In this document: piece after piece, positions 53,690 to 61,858 of the stretch | Layout of the letters: each line of letters starts with the position of its first letter | Numbering within the stretch: position 1 is the first letter of the stretch | NCBI GenBank assembly: GCA_947625775.1 | Contig: CANQPM010000008.1 | Coordinates: 62,001 to 126,000, forward strand | Direction of reading: 5' to 3' | DNA: 64,000 nt | From: an uncultured Lachnospiraceae bacterium | GTDB lineage: Bacteria > Bacillota > Clostridia > Lachnospirales > Lachnospiraceae | The notes under the pieces: generated by a model | The model's database searches: none | The model's input: only the letters and a program-made list of their open reading frames with translations | What the model was told of the DNA's origin: nothing | Position numbers and translations under genes: made by a program

Positions 53690-53745
53690 TTAACATTTAA
53701 CCTAAATGTTAATTGTAGTATAGCATACACTCTCTGCGCTGTCAA
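53690..53745 (-). promoter_or_regulatory. sdpRI promoter with perfect palindromic operator
   Basis: Minus-strand TTGACA (53740-53745), 17-base spacer, TATACT (53717-53722). Just downstream, at the probable transcription start, lie the arms TTAACATTTA (53690-53699) and TAAATGTTAA (53703-53712), perfectly complementary around three bases. Confidence 0.88.
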
Positions 53746-53869
53746 TAGCTTTTGAAAACTAATTTTTAGGTCAGTTTACAAAGAACTACACGCAGGTTTT
53801 TCAATCGCTCTTGTATGGAGAGTTCAATGCGCCCCGCCTTGTCTGCTTGATAAATGAAAAAACTGATAG

Positions 53870-54196
53870 TTACCAATCCCGTTCTCGAATGGCTTCCTCC
53901 GCATCAATGGGAATACCAAACCATTCCAGTACATAACCCACAGTTTCTCCTATGCAGTCACGAGCCACCGTTTCAATTTCGCTGCCATTCTCGTCAAATT
54001 CTTCCTGCAAGTCGTTAATGGCGCAGACCGCCTCGTCCAGCTTTTCTTGAATGACCTCGGTATTTGTTTCGCCAGTTTCCAGCAGGTCAATTACCTTTTG
54101 GAGTTCGCCTTTTACCTTGTCTACCAGAAAGTCTGGATAATATTCGTCCTGATACATCTCGTCCAGTAATTTGTAATTTTTATCAAACGCTTTCAT
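53870..54196 (-). CDS. DUF5713 family protein
   Basis: 108 residues, acidic and mainly helical. The end DENGSEIETVARDCIGETVGYVLEWFGIPIDAEEAIRERDW is the conserved part of DUF5713, and the opening YKLLDEMYQDEYYPDFLVDKVKGEL also matches the family. No membrane segment. Function unknown; related proteins are often found among immunity-like genes. The ribosome-binding site is AGGGAG at about 54207. It is the only clearly intact gene between sdpRI and the module copies. Confidence 0.75.
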   Translation of the reverse strand: MKAFDKNYKLLDEMYQDEYYPDFLVDKVKGELQKVIDLLETGETNTEVIQEKLDEAVCAINDLQEEFDENGSEIETVARDCIGETVGYVLEWFGIPIDAEEAIRERDW

Positions 54197-54354
54197 TTTG
54201 GTTCTCCCTTCAAATTTTCATCTGATGTTTAGCTACTTTTCTTTATTGTACTACAATACCAATAGCGTGGAAATAGGGAGTTTTTCAATTGTATTTTCGA
54301 CTTTATGGATATACGGGCAGGCGGTCATTTTGGTGCAGACTTATCTTAGTTGCT

Positions 54355-54582
54355 TACAATGCATCTATTTTTGTTGAAGACGGACTTGGCTATCAGCTCT
54401 GTTTCGACCATCTGATAAACGCGTCAACCAAATGTGGGCTTGTGTTCAGACCGCTTTAGCCAAAGCTTGAAACCAAACGTTTTTTGATGTGGAATAAATA
54501 TCTGACCTTCACACCGATTGCGGAAAGATTTATCGCACAGGTGAAAAACAACTTTGCGGAATATTGCCACATTAAAATTTAG
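54355..54582 (+). pseudogene. decayed 3' third of a LysR regulator
   Basis: The frame reads YNASIFVEDGLGYQLCFDHL and then, after one in-frame TAG, continues to FTPIAERFIAQVKNNFAEY. It follows the intact LysR (52516-52727) closely over about 75 codons. The original stop TGA has become TGC. Upstream (54200-54354) nothing recognisable remains. Confidence 0.85.
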
Positions 54583-54621
54583 CAGTTTCAGGCCTCTTTG
54601 TAAATGAGATGAAAATTGCCA
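54572..54621 (-). pseudogene. remnant of a pyridoxamine-phosphate-oxidase-like 3' end (module copy 1)
   Basis: The minus strand encodes AIFISFTKRPETAKF and a stop, which corresponds to ATFSSFTKEPEIVRF at the end of the intact gene at 62662. The rest of the gene is missing. It overlaps the LysR remnant by 11 bases. Confidence 0.7.
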
Positions 54622-54623
54622 CT

Positions 54624-54653
54624 AAAAAAGGGCTGTCACAATGCGCGCAGCCC
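54624..54653 (-). terminator. terminator of the first Rpn-like gene
   Basis: GGGCTG pairs with CAGCCC (minus strand), then six T, 29 bases after the stop at 54682. Confidence 0.75.
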
Positions 54654-54681
54654 ATTTGATTATCCTATGTTTACAGAAACC

Positions 54682-55635
54682 CTATACTGTCGGAAGTACC
54701 GCAAGCTGCTCTACTTCCTCAACACTCAGCCCCGTATCTTCAGCTATTTCCTCCACTGTCATCTTTCCTCTTTTTAACATTCTAAGCGCAGTTTCTTTTT
54801 GGTTTTGGTTTATGCCTTGGCTTAGCCCCTGACTTATTCCCTGACTTATACCCTGATTTAAAATAGTTCTTGCAGTCGTTTCAATTAATGGTCCGCTCAT
54901 AATATCACCCACACCTTTCTGCACGTTCTCATATTTCTGTGCGATTTCCTTAATCACGTCACCAGAAAGCTCTATAATGGTACGTTTGTCAAACGCCCCA
55001 ATCACTCCCTGTTCTTCCAGTCCGTCAAGCCTTTCCAGAATTTTCCTGTACTCTGCCTTTAATTCTGCCAGTTTCTGCTCATTGCCATTATATTCCGCAA
55101 AATTTTTCTCATGTGAAAAAATATAAAACGGAATAAGCATCAGCAAGCCTTTTCCAAAAATATCGTCAAGCGAATATGCCTGCACTTTCATTATCGGCAC
55201 ATCATACTGGACTGTCCCGCCTGGCGTGATAATCACGTATTTCATTTTATCGGGCGTTTTTTTGTATGTCCTAAGGTAAAGCACCGCTGTATTGGGGAAT
55301 GTCACTGTAAGCGTTTCCTCCGTGACCTCTCCTTCATCAAGCGCTATCTGCGCGTCATACTCAAAAAGTCTTATAGTGATTTTTCCGTCTGGAAGGCTGC
55401 TTTCACACTCAATATGGTACTTTTTCGGCACTTTCCCAAAAACCGTAAAATTTGTGTCCGTAATCCGTTCCTTATCTGCCTCGTCCATCTGGTTCAAAAA
55501 ATGTTCGTTTGGGAAAAAACGGATTTCTTCTTTCCCTGTATAGTTTTCCCCGAAAATTTCATTTATTACAGGTATGATAAGCTGCCTGCAGTCATTCAGT
55601 ATTGTCCGAAATGCCCCGTCGTATATTGTCGCCAT
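54682..55635 (-). CDS. Rpn/PD-(D/E)XK nuclease-family protein, copy 1 (intact)
   Basis: 317 residues. The nuclease-like core has D60 (ERITDTNFTVFG), E76/E78 (YHIECES) and Q96 (FEYDAQIAL), the layout of recombination-promoting Rpn/YhgA-type nucleases. After a helical part comes a low-complexity run of SQG units (ISQGISQGLSQGINQNQ near 268-284), then a short helix-turn-helix-like end (EEIAEDTGLSVEEVEQLAVL). Such proteins are thought to nick DNA and promote recombination; direct activity here is unproved. Two more copies lie at 58353 and 63139. It is followed by its terminator and by a remnant of the companion gene. Confidence 0.82.
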   Translation of the reverse strand: MATIYDGAFRTILNDCRQLIIPVINEIFGENYTGKEEIRFFPNEHFLNQMDEADKERITDTNFTVFGKVPKKYHIECESSLPDGKITIRLFEYDAQIALDEGEVTEETLTVTFPNTAVLYLRTYKKTPDKMKYVIITPGGTVQYDVPIMKVQAYSLDDIFGKGLLMLIPFYIFSHEKNFAEYNGNEQKLAELKAEYRKILERLDGLEEQGVIGAFDKRTIIELSGDVIKEIAQKYENVQKGVGDIMSGPLIETTARTILNQGISQGISQGLSQGINQNQKETALRMLKRGKMTVEEIAEDTGLSVEEVEQLAVLPTV

Positions 55636-55700
55636 ATGTCAGTCCTTTCGTGTTTGTAGTTTTATCATATCATTTCAGGGCTTCAAATTCAAGAATTTCA

Positions 55701-56016
55701 TTGTACTTTTCCATAGTGATAACGGAATGACCACAATGAAAAAGATCTGCGGCGAAACATGGCATTATGCGCTGCGTTTCGCTGTTTTTTACGTTTGGGT
55801 GGCTGGGAGTACACTTGCAGGACAAAGGAAGATTAAGCAAAATTTAATGGCAATAAGGATATGAGTGTGATAACATACATAAATGAGGTTAAATTATAAA
55901 AAAGTATTGAGGAAAATTTAGTTTTGAATTTATACAATAATTTATGATTTGAAAATGAACCAGAAAAATAAGTAAAGAAACTGAAACAGTATTAGTGAAC
56001 ATTTAGGATGAAAATA
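55701..56016. other. AT-rich stretch without a recognised gene
   Basis: The homology to the other module copies ends near 55700. Then follows AT-rich sequence with a 45-codon frame (55729-55864, KICGETWHYALRFAVFYV) that has no clear ribosome-binding site. Nothing else can be supported. Confidence 0.4.
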
Positions 56017-56379
56017 ATGAGGTCAATTATTCTTATTTCACCAAATAAAAATGAAATATTGAGTTTGTATCAGCAGTGGAGTGATAAAGCATAAAATATA
56101 TATAAGGATAACGATAAGCTGAATATGATGCTTGCTGGAGAAAGGATTTATATTGATTACTTGGAGAATGGGCGGAATGAGTATGAGGAATCTGAATTAA
56201 ATCAAATTGACATTCCTGAACCAGCTTTTTATTCCATTGCATATTCAGATAAAGATGTAATGAAGGAATTTATTCAAAAAAGCAAGTTTGTCAAAGGAAG
56301 TTATATAGATAATGATTTTTGAAGGATTATATCATTAGATGAAATGCAGGAAGATAAAATTTTAGAATTTATTCAATGA
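56017..56379 (+). pseudogene. immunity-type or hypothetical gene with two in-frame stops
   Basis: 121 codons in one frame from ATG 56017 (RSIILISPNKNEILSLYQQW) to TGA 56379, broken by TAA at 56092 and TGA at 56320. The middle third reads MMLAGERIYIDYLENGRNEY and then AFYSIAYSDKDVMKEFIQKS. The frame continues sensibly across both stops, so this is a recently damaged gene of about 13 kDa. The acidic, tyrosine-rich composition and the neighbours suggest an immunity protein; the family was not recognised. Confidence 0.6.
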
Positions 56380-56657
56380 ATAATGTTTCAAAAACATCAT
56401 CCCCTGCCGACAAAATATTTGTTCTTTGCGCCTGAATGTATTGCTGAAACAAGAGACATATCGGTCGATTTATGGTATCATGTATTATAGCAGAAAGATT
56501 TGGGATGTGTTGTATATGTCTTTTGTTGCAATTCGGTGACATTATCAGCTGGGAAAATCGACGAGATAGATTACAAAAATAATTTAACAATCGTACCAGT
56601 GTACTGTCTACACAGGGTAAAATCATATAAATTGCGTTTCAATCGGAGGTGATCATA

Positions 56658-57230
56658 ATGGTAAAACGAACAGATTGCACAATTTCAGATATATGTATTA
56701 ATTATTTGGTTAAAAATAGCTTTAATCTTTTTATTGAACGCACTAACGGAGAAAGCGTGAATGAATGGTACTGGATTGCAGAGAGGACAGATTTACATTT
56801 ATATGCAACAGACCCCGTCAGACTGATTGCATTATACATGATACACAAGGATTGGATTAATAAAAGGAAACGTTGTAAAACTGAAGAAGCGGACGGAGAT
56901 TATGTTTCTGTAAATGATAAATTCGGTTATTTTAAATTTTTAGGGGCATATCCCACAAAAAAAGCTGAGGAGATAGTGGATTATGGTAATACTTACAAAT
57001 ATGCAGTTGATAAGCTGGTTCAATGGGGATATATGGTTTCCATTGTGGATGATTCTGTTGACTTTTCGGAAAATTGTAATTTGTATATAGCAGAAAAAAA
57101 CAAAAAGATATATTCAGCAACAGATCCATTGCGTTTATTGGGGCTGGTTTCAATGATACAGGAGTATGGCGAAGATTGGGCTTATAGCGATGTGGTTAGA
57201 TCTTTTACGATACAGCCTGCAGCAGAATAA
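56658..57230 (+). CDS. hypothetical protein sharing a C-terminal domain with the next gene
   Basis: 190 residues from MVKRTDCTISDICINYL; GGAGGTGATCATA before 56658 fixes the start. The C-terminal 100 residues (KFGYFKFLGAYPTKKAE, then KLVQWGYMVSI, ATDPLRLLGLVSMIQEYGEDW) are clearly paralogous to the end of the downstream protein. The N-terminal part contains a related short motif (YATDPVRLIALYMIHKDW), so the protein may be an internal duplication. AT-rich compared with most of the window. Probably an immunity-type protein, by context only. Confidence 0.65.
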   Translation: MVKRTDCTISDICINYLVKNSFNLFIERTNGESVNEWYWIAERTDLHLYATDPVRLIALYMIHKDWINKRKRCKTEEADGDYVSVNDKFGYFKFLGAYPTKKAEEIVDYGNTYKYAVDKLVQWGYMVSIVDDSVDFSENCNLYIAEKNKKIYSATDPLRLLGLVSMIQEYGEDWAYSDVVRSFTIQPAAE

Positions 57231-57314
57231 TTTTGCTTTGATGAATGAAGTGAAAAACATACAGAAATTATGTTATTCAGTATTTTATTTAAATTGGGAG
57301 GAATGGATGTAAAA

Positions 57315-58013
57315 ATGAGAAAAATTGAGCCAAATGATTATGATTTCAGAAACAATTTATATCTTTCTGTTTTTGCGGGAGTGTGTAAATCAAAGGAGTT
57401 GCTTAATGAATATTTAGAGCAACGCTTTGAGCAACAAAAGTATGGATTAATGAGTTCTCAATTTAGTGTGGATTTTCACATTAAATATTATGATGACGAA
57501 TATGTTGTTTCATCTTTAAATACTAAAATGTCTAATGATATAGATGAGATTTTTTCTGATACAGCGGTGTTCGATTTGGATTTGCTAAAACAAGATTATC
57601 CCAATCATTTTGATCGGCTTTATAATGTCGTTATTATTATAGGACGGCTAAAATATGAAGGGGCGATACGGGAAATTCAAAATAATAAATTTGGGTATTT
57701 TAAATTTTTGGGCACATATCCGGAATTATTGCCGAATAAGATAAATGATGAGCCGAAAATGGACAAATATGCGATTTCTAAGTTGGTTGATTGGGGATAT
57801 CATATCTCTGTAATAAATGAAAATAGGGATGACAGCAATGGGGATTTGTATTTTAAAAATCATTTTAAATGGAAAGCTGAAAAGGACGGAAAAACATTTA
57901 CAGCCATAGATCCTCTGCGTCTTTTAGGAATTGTTACAATTGTACAAGAGTACGGGGATGCTTGGAATCGAATAGATGTGCCAAACTTTTTTTCGATAAA
58001 ATTTGATAATTAG
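57315..58013 (+). CDS. Imm22-like immunity protein with extra C-terminal domain
   Basis: 232 residues from MRKIEPNDYDFRNN. The N-terminal 80 residues (LYLSVFAGVCKSKELLNEYL, then SSQFSVDFHIKYYDDEYV) fit the Imm22 pattern of hydrophobic strand, YLE helix and F-x-x-DF-x-I-x-YYD. The rest (KFGYFKFLGTYPELL, KLVDWGYHISV, AIDPLRLLGIVTIVQEYGDAW) is shared with the gene before it. Imm22 proteins protect against nuclease-type polymorphic toxins, but no toxin gene is present. An ATG at 57303 is too close to GGGAGG, so 57315 was preferred; the choice is uncertain. Confidence 0.65.
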   Translation: MRKIEPNDYDFRNNLYLSVFAGVCKSKELLNEYLEQRFEQQKYGLMSSQFSVDFHIKYYDDEYVVSSLNTKMSNDIDEIFSDTAVFDLDLLKQDYPNHFDRLYNVVIIIGRLKYEGAIREIQNNKFGYFKFLGTYPELLPNKINDEPKMDKYAISKLVDWGYHISVINENRDDSNGDLYFKNHFKWKAEKDGKTFTAIDPLRLLGIVTIVQEYGDAWNRIDVPNFFSIKFDN

Positions 58014-58043
58014 GATTTGTGTGAATAATGTATCAAAACCTAA

Positions 58044-58198
58044 ACGTTTGACACGTCCTTTACCTTTCCTGTCTGTATATACAGCCTTCCCTCAAATTCA
58101 TTGATAGTGCCAAACGGACACACTCTCGCCTAATCGCCGTCTATCGTAGCCAGATAATATGTCCCTGCTTCTTTTAAAAAATTTAGTACTCTTTGCAT
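58044..58198 (-). pseudogene. pyridoxamine-phosphate-oxidase-like remnant (module copy 2)
   Basis: The minus strand reads MQRVLNFLKEAGTYYLATID, then a TAG in place of the glutamine codon of the intact gene, then FGTINEFEGRLYIQTGKVKD. It then jumps to the far 3' flank (GTATCAAAACCTAA), so roughly 240 bases are deleted. Compare 62662-63054. Confidence 0.9.
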
Positions 58199-58223
58199 CT
58201 TAATCCCCCATTCTGACGCTTTC

Positions 58224-58328
58224 AAAGGTGCTGTCGCACTAAGGAACATAAGTGCAAGATATAGTATTATTTAATTCAGACACAATACCATATCTTGTAT
58301 GTGCAATCCTTATTACGACAGCCCCTTT
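58224..58328. mobile_element. 105 bp inverted-repeat element (MITE-like)
   Basis: The ends AAAGGTGCTGTCG (58224-58236) and CGACAGCCCCTTT (58316-58328) are complementary except one base. Inside, TAAGGA/TCCTTA and CAAGATAT/ATATCTTG continue the imperfect pairing to the middle. The tip motif GGCTGTCGCAATAAGGA also appears at the vanXY 3' end (32502-32518). There is no coding capacity. It lies between the two decayed genes of module copy 2. Confidence 0.6.
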
Positions 58329-58352
58329 GATTATCCTATATTTACAGAAATC

Positions 58353-58872
58353 CTATACTGTCGGAAGTACCGCAAGCTGCTCTACTTCCTCAATACTCAG
58401 CCCCGTATCTTCAGCTATTTCCTCCACTGTCATCTTTCCTCTCTTTAACATTCTAAGCGCAGTTTCTTTTTGGTTTTGGTTTATGCCTTGGCTTAAAATA
58501 TTTCTTGCAGTCGTTTCAATTAATGGTCCGCTCATAATATCACCCACGCCTTTCTGCACGTTCTCATATTTCCGTGCGATTTCCTTAATAACGTCGCCAG
58601 AAAGCTCTATAATTGTCCGTTTGTCAAACGCCCCAATCACTCCCTGTTTTTCCAGTCCGTCAAGCCTTTCCAGAATTTTCCTGTACTCTGCCTTTAATTC
58701 CGCCAGTTTCTGCTCATTGCCATTATATTCCGCGAAATTTTTCTCATGTGAAAAAATATAAAACGGAATAAGCATCAGCAAGCCTTTTCCAAAAATATCA
58801 TCAAGCGAATATGATAAGCTGCCTGCAGTCATTCAGTATTGTCCGAAATACCCCGTCGTATATTGTCGCCAT
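58353..58872 (-). pseudogene. Rpn-like gene copy 2 with internal out-of-frame deletion
   Basis: The N-terminal 20 codons (MATIYDGVFRTILNDCRQLI) join directly to the SLDDIFGKGLLMLIPFYIF part, about 132 codons further on in the intact copy, with a frame change and an early stop. The junction lies at a shared CATA, suggesting a microhomology deletion. The nuclease core is lost. The SQG run is reduced to one unit. The 3' half remains open, and the upstream flank to 58938 matches copy 1. Confidence 0.9.
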
Positions 58873-59085
58873 ATGCCAGTCCTTTCGTATTTGTAGTTTT
58901 ATCATATCATTTCAGGGCTTCAAGTTCAAGAATTTCACGCCAATTTTCCTTACAATATCTTACCCGCTATGAGCCTCCTTGCCACTCTGTAACAGTGTTC
59001 CACATAGATCAAAGCTATGCCATTCTCAATGTAAATTTCCCGTCGCAATAATTTATTTTATTGAGGCCGTCATAAAAACAGCGGT

Positions 59086-60177
59086 TCATCTCACTTTTCT
59101 ATAATATACCACTGTCTTTGCCAGACAGCAGACAGTTACCGCCAGACTTATAACAAACTCGATGCGGTAAACGTCGTAAATATCCCAAAGCGTGTTTGCC
59201 ATTATCATAAATATCGGCATGGCATCTACCACAAGATGCATTATTCCACCGAAAAACATTCTTAAAAGCACAGGCGCACACCATAAAACGGCTGAAATAA
59301 CGACAGCGCCAAACGACGTGGCATTATGAGCCGACACGCACAGGGTAATGGCGCACAGGCAAAGCTGCGAAAACAATCCTGCCGTCAGCAAAATACGCAG
59401 ATAATCCGCAAATAAAATCTTATCTATCAGCGTCGGTGTCTCCATTTTTCCCTGAAAAACCATTCCCGATATGCTTTCAAAGCCGTCCAAGCCATAACCC
59501 GCTGCGCATAGCGCCAAATCAAATGCCGCAATCCCAGCAAATACAAGAAACGCCAGTGAAAATGCAGCCGCAGTCTTGGCAGCTATATCCTTTCTCGGAC
59601 CTTCCCATGTGGTAAAAATGAGAGGATACATTCCTGTCTGCTTTTCGTCCGCGAACACAACTGAAACGCCGCATATCACAAGTATGCTCCCCAGCACAAG
59701 CCCAAACTGCAGCATATCGCAGAATACCGTCCAGCCCTTGACATATGAAAGCACAGGTGTAATTCCAAGCTTTTCGTGTGCCTGTCCAAATTCTGTTTCA
59801 GCAAGCGTATATTGCATACTTATGGGCGTATTATTTTTCCAGTTTCCATCGGTGAAATATAACGCGACAAAATTATTCAGATAATTCGCATCCTGCCAGC
59901 CCGGCATATTGTCTGCATATACAGACGGCAATCCATATTTTTCCACAATGCCGTTGATTTTTTCATCTGTTATCTCCCCTTCAAACTCTCTCGTGATTTC
60001 ACGATCCATTTTCACGGCTTCATAACCCAAATATATCTTGTCTCCCACTACGCATCTTTCCGAGCTCACGCTTATAAAAAAATAAAATACCATAAGCGCT
60101 GCTGTTATTGCAGCCCCCGCCAAAAACAATTTTTTATGGCAAAGCTTATACATTTCCATTCTGTATAATTTCATCAT
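59086..60177 (-). CDS. ABC-2-type transporter permease
   Basis: 363 residues. One N-terminal membrane helix (about 17-35), a long extracytoplasmic part (about 36-150), then five hydrophobic segments (from 154 on), ending with a helix before the C-terminus. This is the shape of ABC-2 exporter permeases for peptides or antibiotics. It follows the ATPase gene by 26 bases and is the last gene of the sigma-factor operon. The start (MMKLYRMEMYKLCHKKLF) follows GGAGAAGGG. Substrate unknown. Confidence 0.85.
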   Translation of the reverse strand: MMKLYRMEMYKLCHKKLFLAGAAITAALMVFYFFISVSSERCVVGDKIYLGYEAVKMDREITREFEGEITDEKINGIVEKYGLPSVYADNMPGWQDANYLNNFVALYFTDGNWKNNTPISMQYTLAETEFGQAHEKLGITPVLSYVKGWTVFCDMLQFGLVLGSILVICGVSVVFADEKQTGMYPLIFTTWEGPRKDIAAKTAAAFSLAFLVFAGIAAFDLALCAAGYGLDGFESISGMVFQGKMETPTLIDKILFADYLRILLTAGLFSQLCLCAITLCVSAHNATSFGAVVISAVLWCAPVLLRMFFGGIMHLVVDAMPIFMIMANTLWDIYDVYRIEFVISLAVTVCCLAKTVVYYRKVR

Positions 60178-60203
60178 TTTTACCCTTCTCCTTCCGCAGC
60201 CGC

Positions 60204-61070
60204 CTATTTCAAAAAACCATGATAAAGATACGCTTCCTCCAGCGTAGGCTCCGCAGCCGCCGCCCCCTTTGCAGGCATATCATCCGCAACAATTCTAAGC
60301 TTCGCCCCGCCTTCGCAGTTTCTTATGTTGCTTACAATATACATTTCCCTCATCCGCTCTATGTCCTCCGCGCACACATCGCAGCTCCACACGTGCCCCT
60401 TTGCAGCCCTTACAAGCTCGTCCGATGTCCCTGACAAAATCAGGCTTCCGTCTTTCATAATCAGTATAGTATCCGCAATATATTCAATATCAGACACTAT
60501 ATGAGTTGATAACAGCACCATTCTGTCCTTTCCAAGCGTGCTTATGATATTTCGGAAATTCACGCGCTCCTTTGGATCTAAGCCCGCCGTCGGCTCGTCA
60601 AGGACAAGTATTTCAGGCTCATTCAAAAGCGCCTGAGCTATGCCTAGCCGTCTGAGCATACCTCCCGAAAAGGTCTTAAGCTTCCTTTTCCTCATTTCTG
60701 ACAAGCCTGTCAGTTCCAAAAGCTCCTGTATTTTCAGTTTTGCGCCACTACTTGGCAATGCCTTTAACGCCGCCATATAATTAAGGAAGCGCTCCGCCGT
60801 AAAATCGCCATAATATCCGAAATCCTGCGGCAAATAGCCAAGCAGTCCGCGGTAGTCCGCGCCCATGCGCAGTATGTCAATGCCGTCACATCTGACCATC
60901 CCCTGTGTCGGCTGCAATATCCCGCATATAAGCCTCATCAGCGTGGTTTTCCCCGCGCCGTTTTCGCCAAGCAGACCGTATACGCCTTTTCGGAAAATAT
61001 AGCTAAAGTCTCCGACCGCCGTTTTCTCCTTGTATTTCTTTCCGACCTCACGCAGCTCTAATTCGTACAT
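60204..61070 (-). CDS. ABC transporter ATP-binding protein
   Basis: 288 residues. Walker A LLGENGAGKTTLMRL (about 33-47), Q-loop GYLPQDFGYY, signature TFSGGMLRRLGIAQAL, Walker B ILVLDEPTAGLDP, switch histidine LLSTHIVSD. The C-terminal 70 residues are the regulatory extension common in bacitracin- and lantibiotic-type exporters. It overlaps the membrane-protein gene upstream by 13 bases. It should power the permease encoded next. Confidence 0.95.
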   Translation of the reverse strand: MYELELREVGKKYKEKTAVGDFSYIFRKGVYGLLGENGAGKTTLMRLICGILQPTQGMVRCDGIDILRMGADYRGLLGYLPQDFGYYGDFTAERFLNYMAALKALPSSGAKLKIQELLELTGLSEMRKRKLKTFSGGMLRRLGIAQALLNEPEILVLDEPTAGLDPKERVNFRNIISTLGKDRMVLLSTHIVSDIEYIADTILIMKDGSLILSGTSDELVRAAKGHVWSCDVCAEDIERMREMYIVSNIRNCEGGAKLRIVADDMPAKGAAAAEPTLEEAYLYHGFLK

Positions 61071-61843
61071 AACAATTCCCCCTCGTCAATCCGATTAAAT
61101 AATCTCCAAATCTGCAAAACATTCAGCACAGCCGATATTCCAAACGCTATCAGCCATATTCCTGCCGCCGATGCCAAAAACAGGTCTGGAAAAAGCAGTA
61201 ACACCGCGTATGCCGCTGATATAAACAACGCCCCCGCTGCAAACAGATACGGATTTCTCCTGACTGCGCCAGTCGATAATATTCCCACTGCCACGGTGTC
61301 CGATGTTAAATACGGCGTAAATATATACAGCCCCGCCCTGACAAAGCTGACGCCAAGACTGATATTTATATAAAATGTAAAAAACAGCAGCACCGCCAGA
61401 CATATAACCCCCGCAGCCGCCAAATATGCTGCAATGCACTGTTTTGTGCCAAAATAACAGCTTTTGCCAAGCTCCGCCATTTTTCCAAAAAACAGCTTGT
61501 CTATGAAGATAATCGAAGCCGCGCTTAAAATGCACGCACCTGACATATATGTGGCGATTATCGCATTTTCATTCAAATTTGCCCATTCGCAGAAATACAT
61601 TCCCGCAGCTCCGACAGAAAAAAGTATGGCATATACCGCGAAAAAGGATTTGTCCATATACCTAAAAAGATTTAACAGTATGTTTCTTCCTCGGCGCGTC
61701 ATATTATAATCCGATGATGAAAACGCCTTCCGCCTAAACAGCTCTGACGATGCCGCTTCATATGCCTGTTTCTTTTTTTGCGCGTCAGTTATCATTTCCT
61801 TATCCGCCCGTAAAAAAAGGTCTTTTAATTTTCTGTCTGCCAT
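61058..61843 (-). CDS. membrane protein, possible anti-sigma factor or exporter partner
   Basis: 261 residues. The N-terminal 65 residues are soluble and charged (MADRKLKDLFLRADKEMITDAQKKKQAYE). Six hydrophobic segments follow, starting near residue 70. The position directly after an ECF sigma gene and the soluble-then-membrane build fit an anti-sigma factor that holds the sigma factor at the membrane. No zinc-binding anti-sigma motif is present, so this is inference. It overlaps the ATPase gene. The start at 61843 follows GAGGGGT. Confidence 0.6.
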   Translation of the reverse strand: MADRKLKDLFLRADKEMITDAQKKKQAYEAASSELFRRKAFSSSDYNMTRRGRNILLNLFRYMDKSFFAVYAILFSVGAAGMYFCEWANLNENAIIATYMSGACILSAASIIFIDKLFFGKMAELGKSCYFGTKQCIAAYLAAAGVICLAVLLFFTFYINISLGVSFVRAGLYIFTPYLTSDTVAVGILSTGAVRRNPYLFAAGALFISAAYAVLLLFPDLFLASAAGIWLIAFGISAVLNVLQIWRLFNRIDEGELLCTN

Positions 61844-61858
61844 AAGCTTACCCCTCCT

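Noticed and set aside
53756-53868. Remnant of a coding sequence (frame VYKELHAGFSIALVW on the plus strand)
   Set aside because: A short open stretch without start, ribosome-binding site or recognised match; not enough to call.
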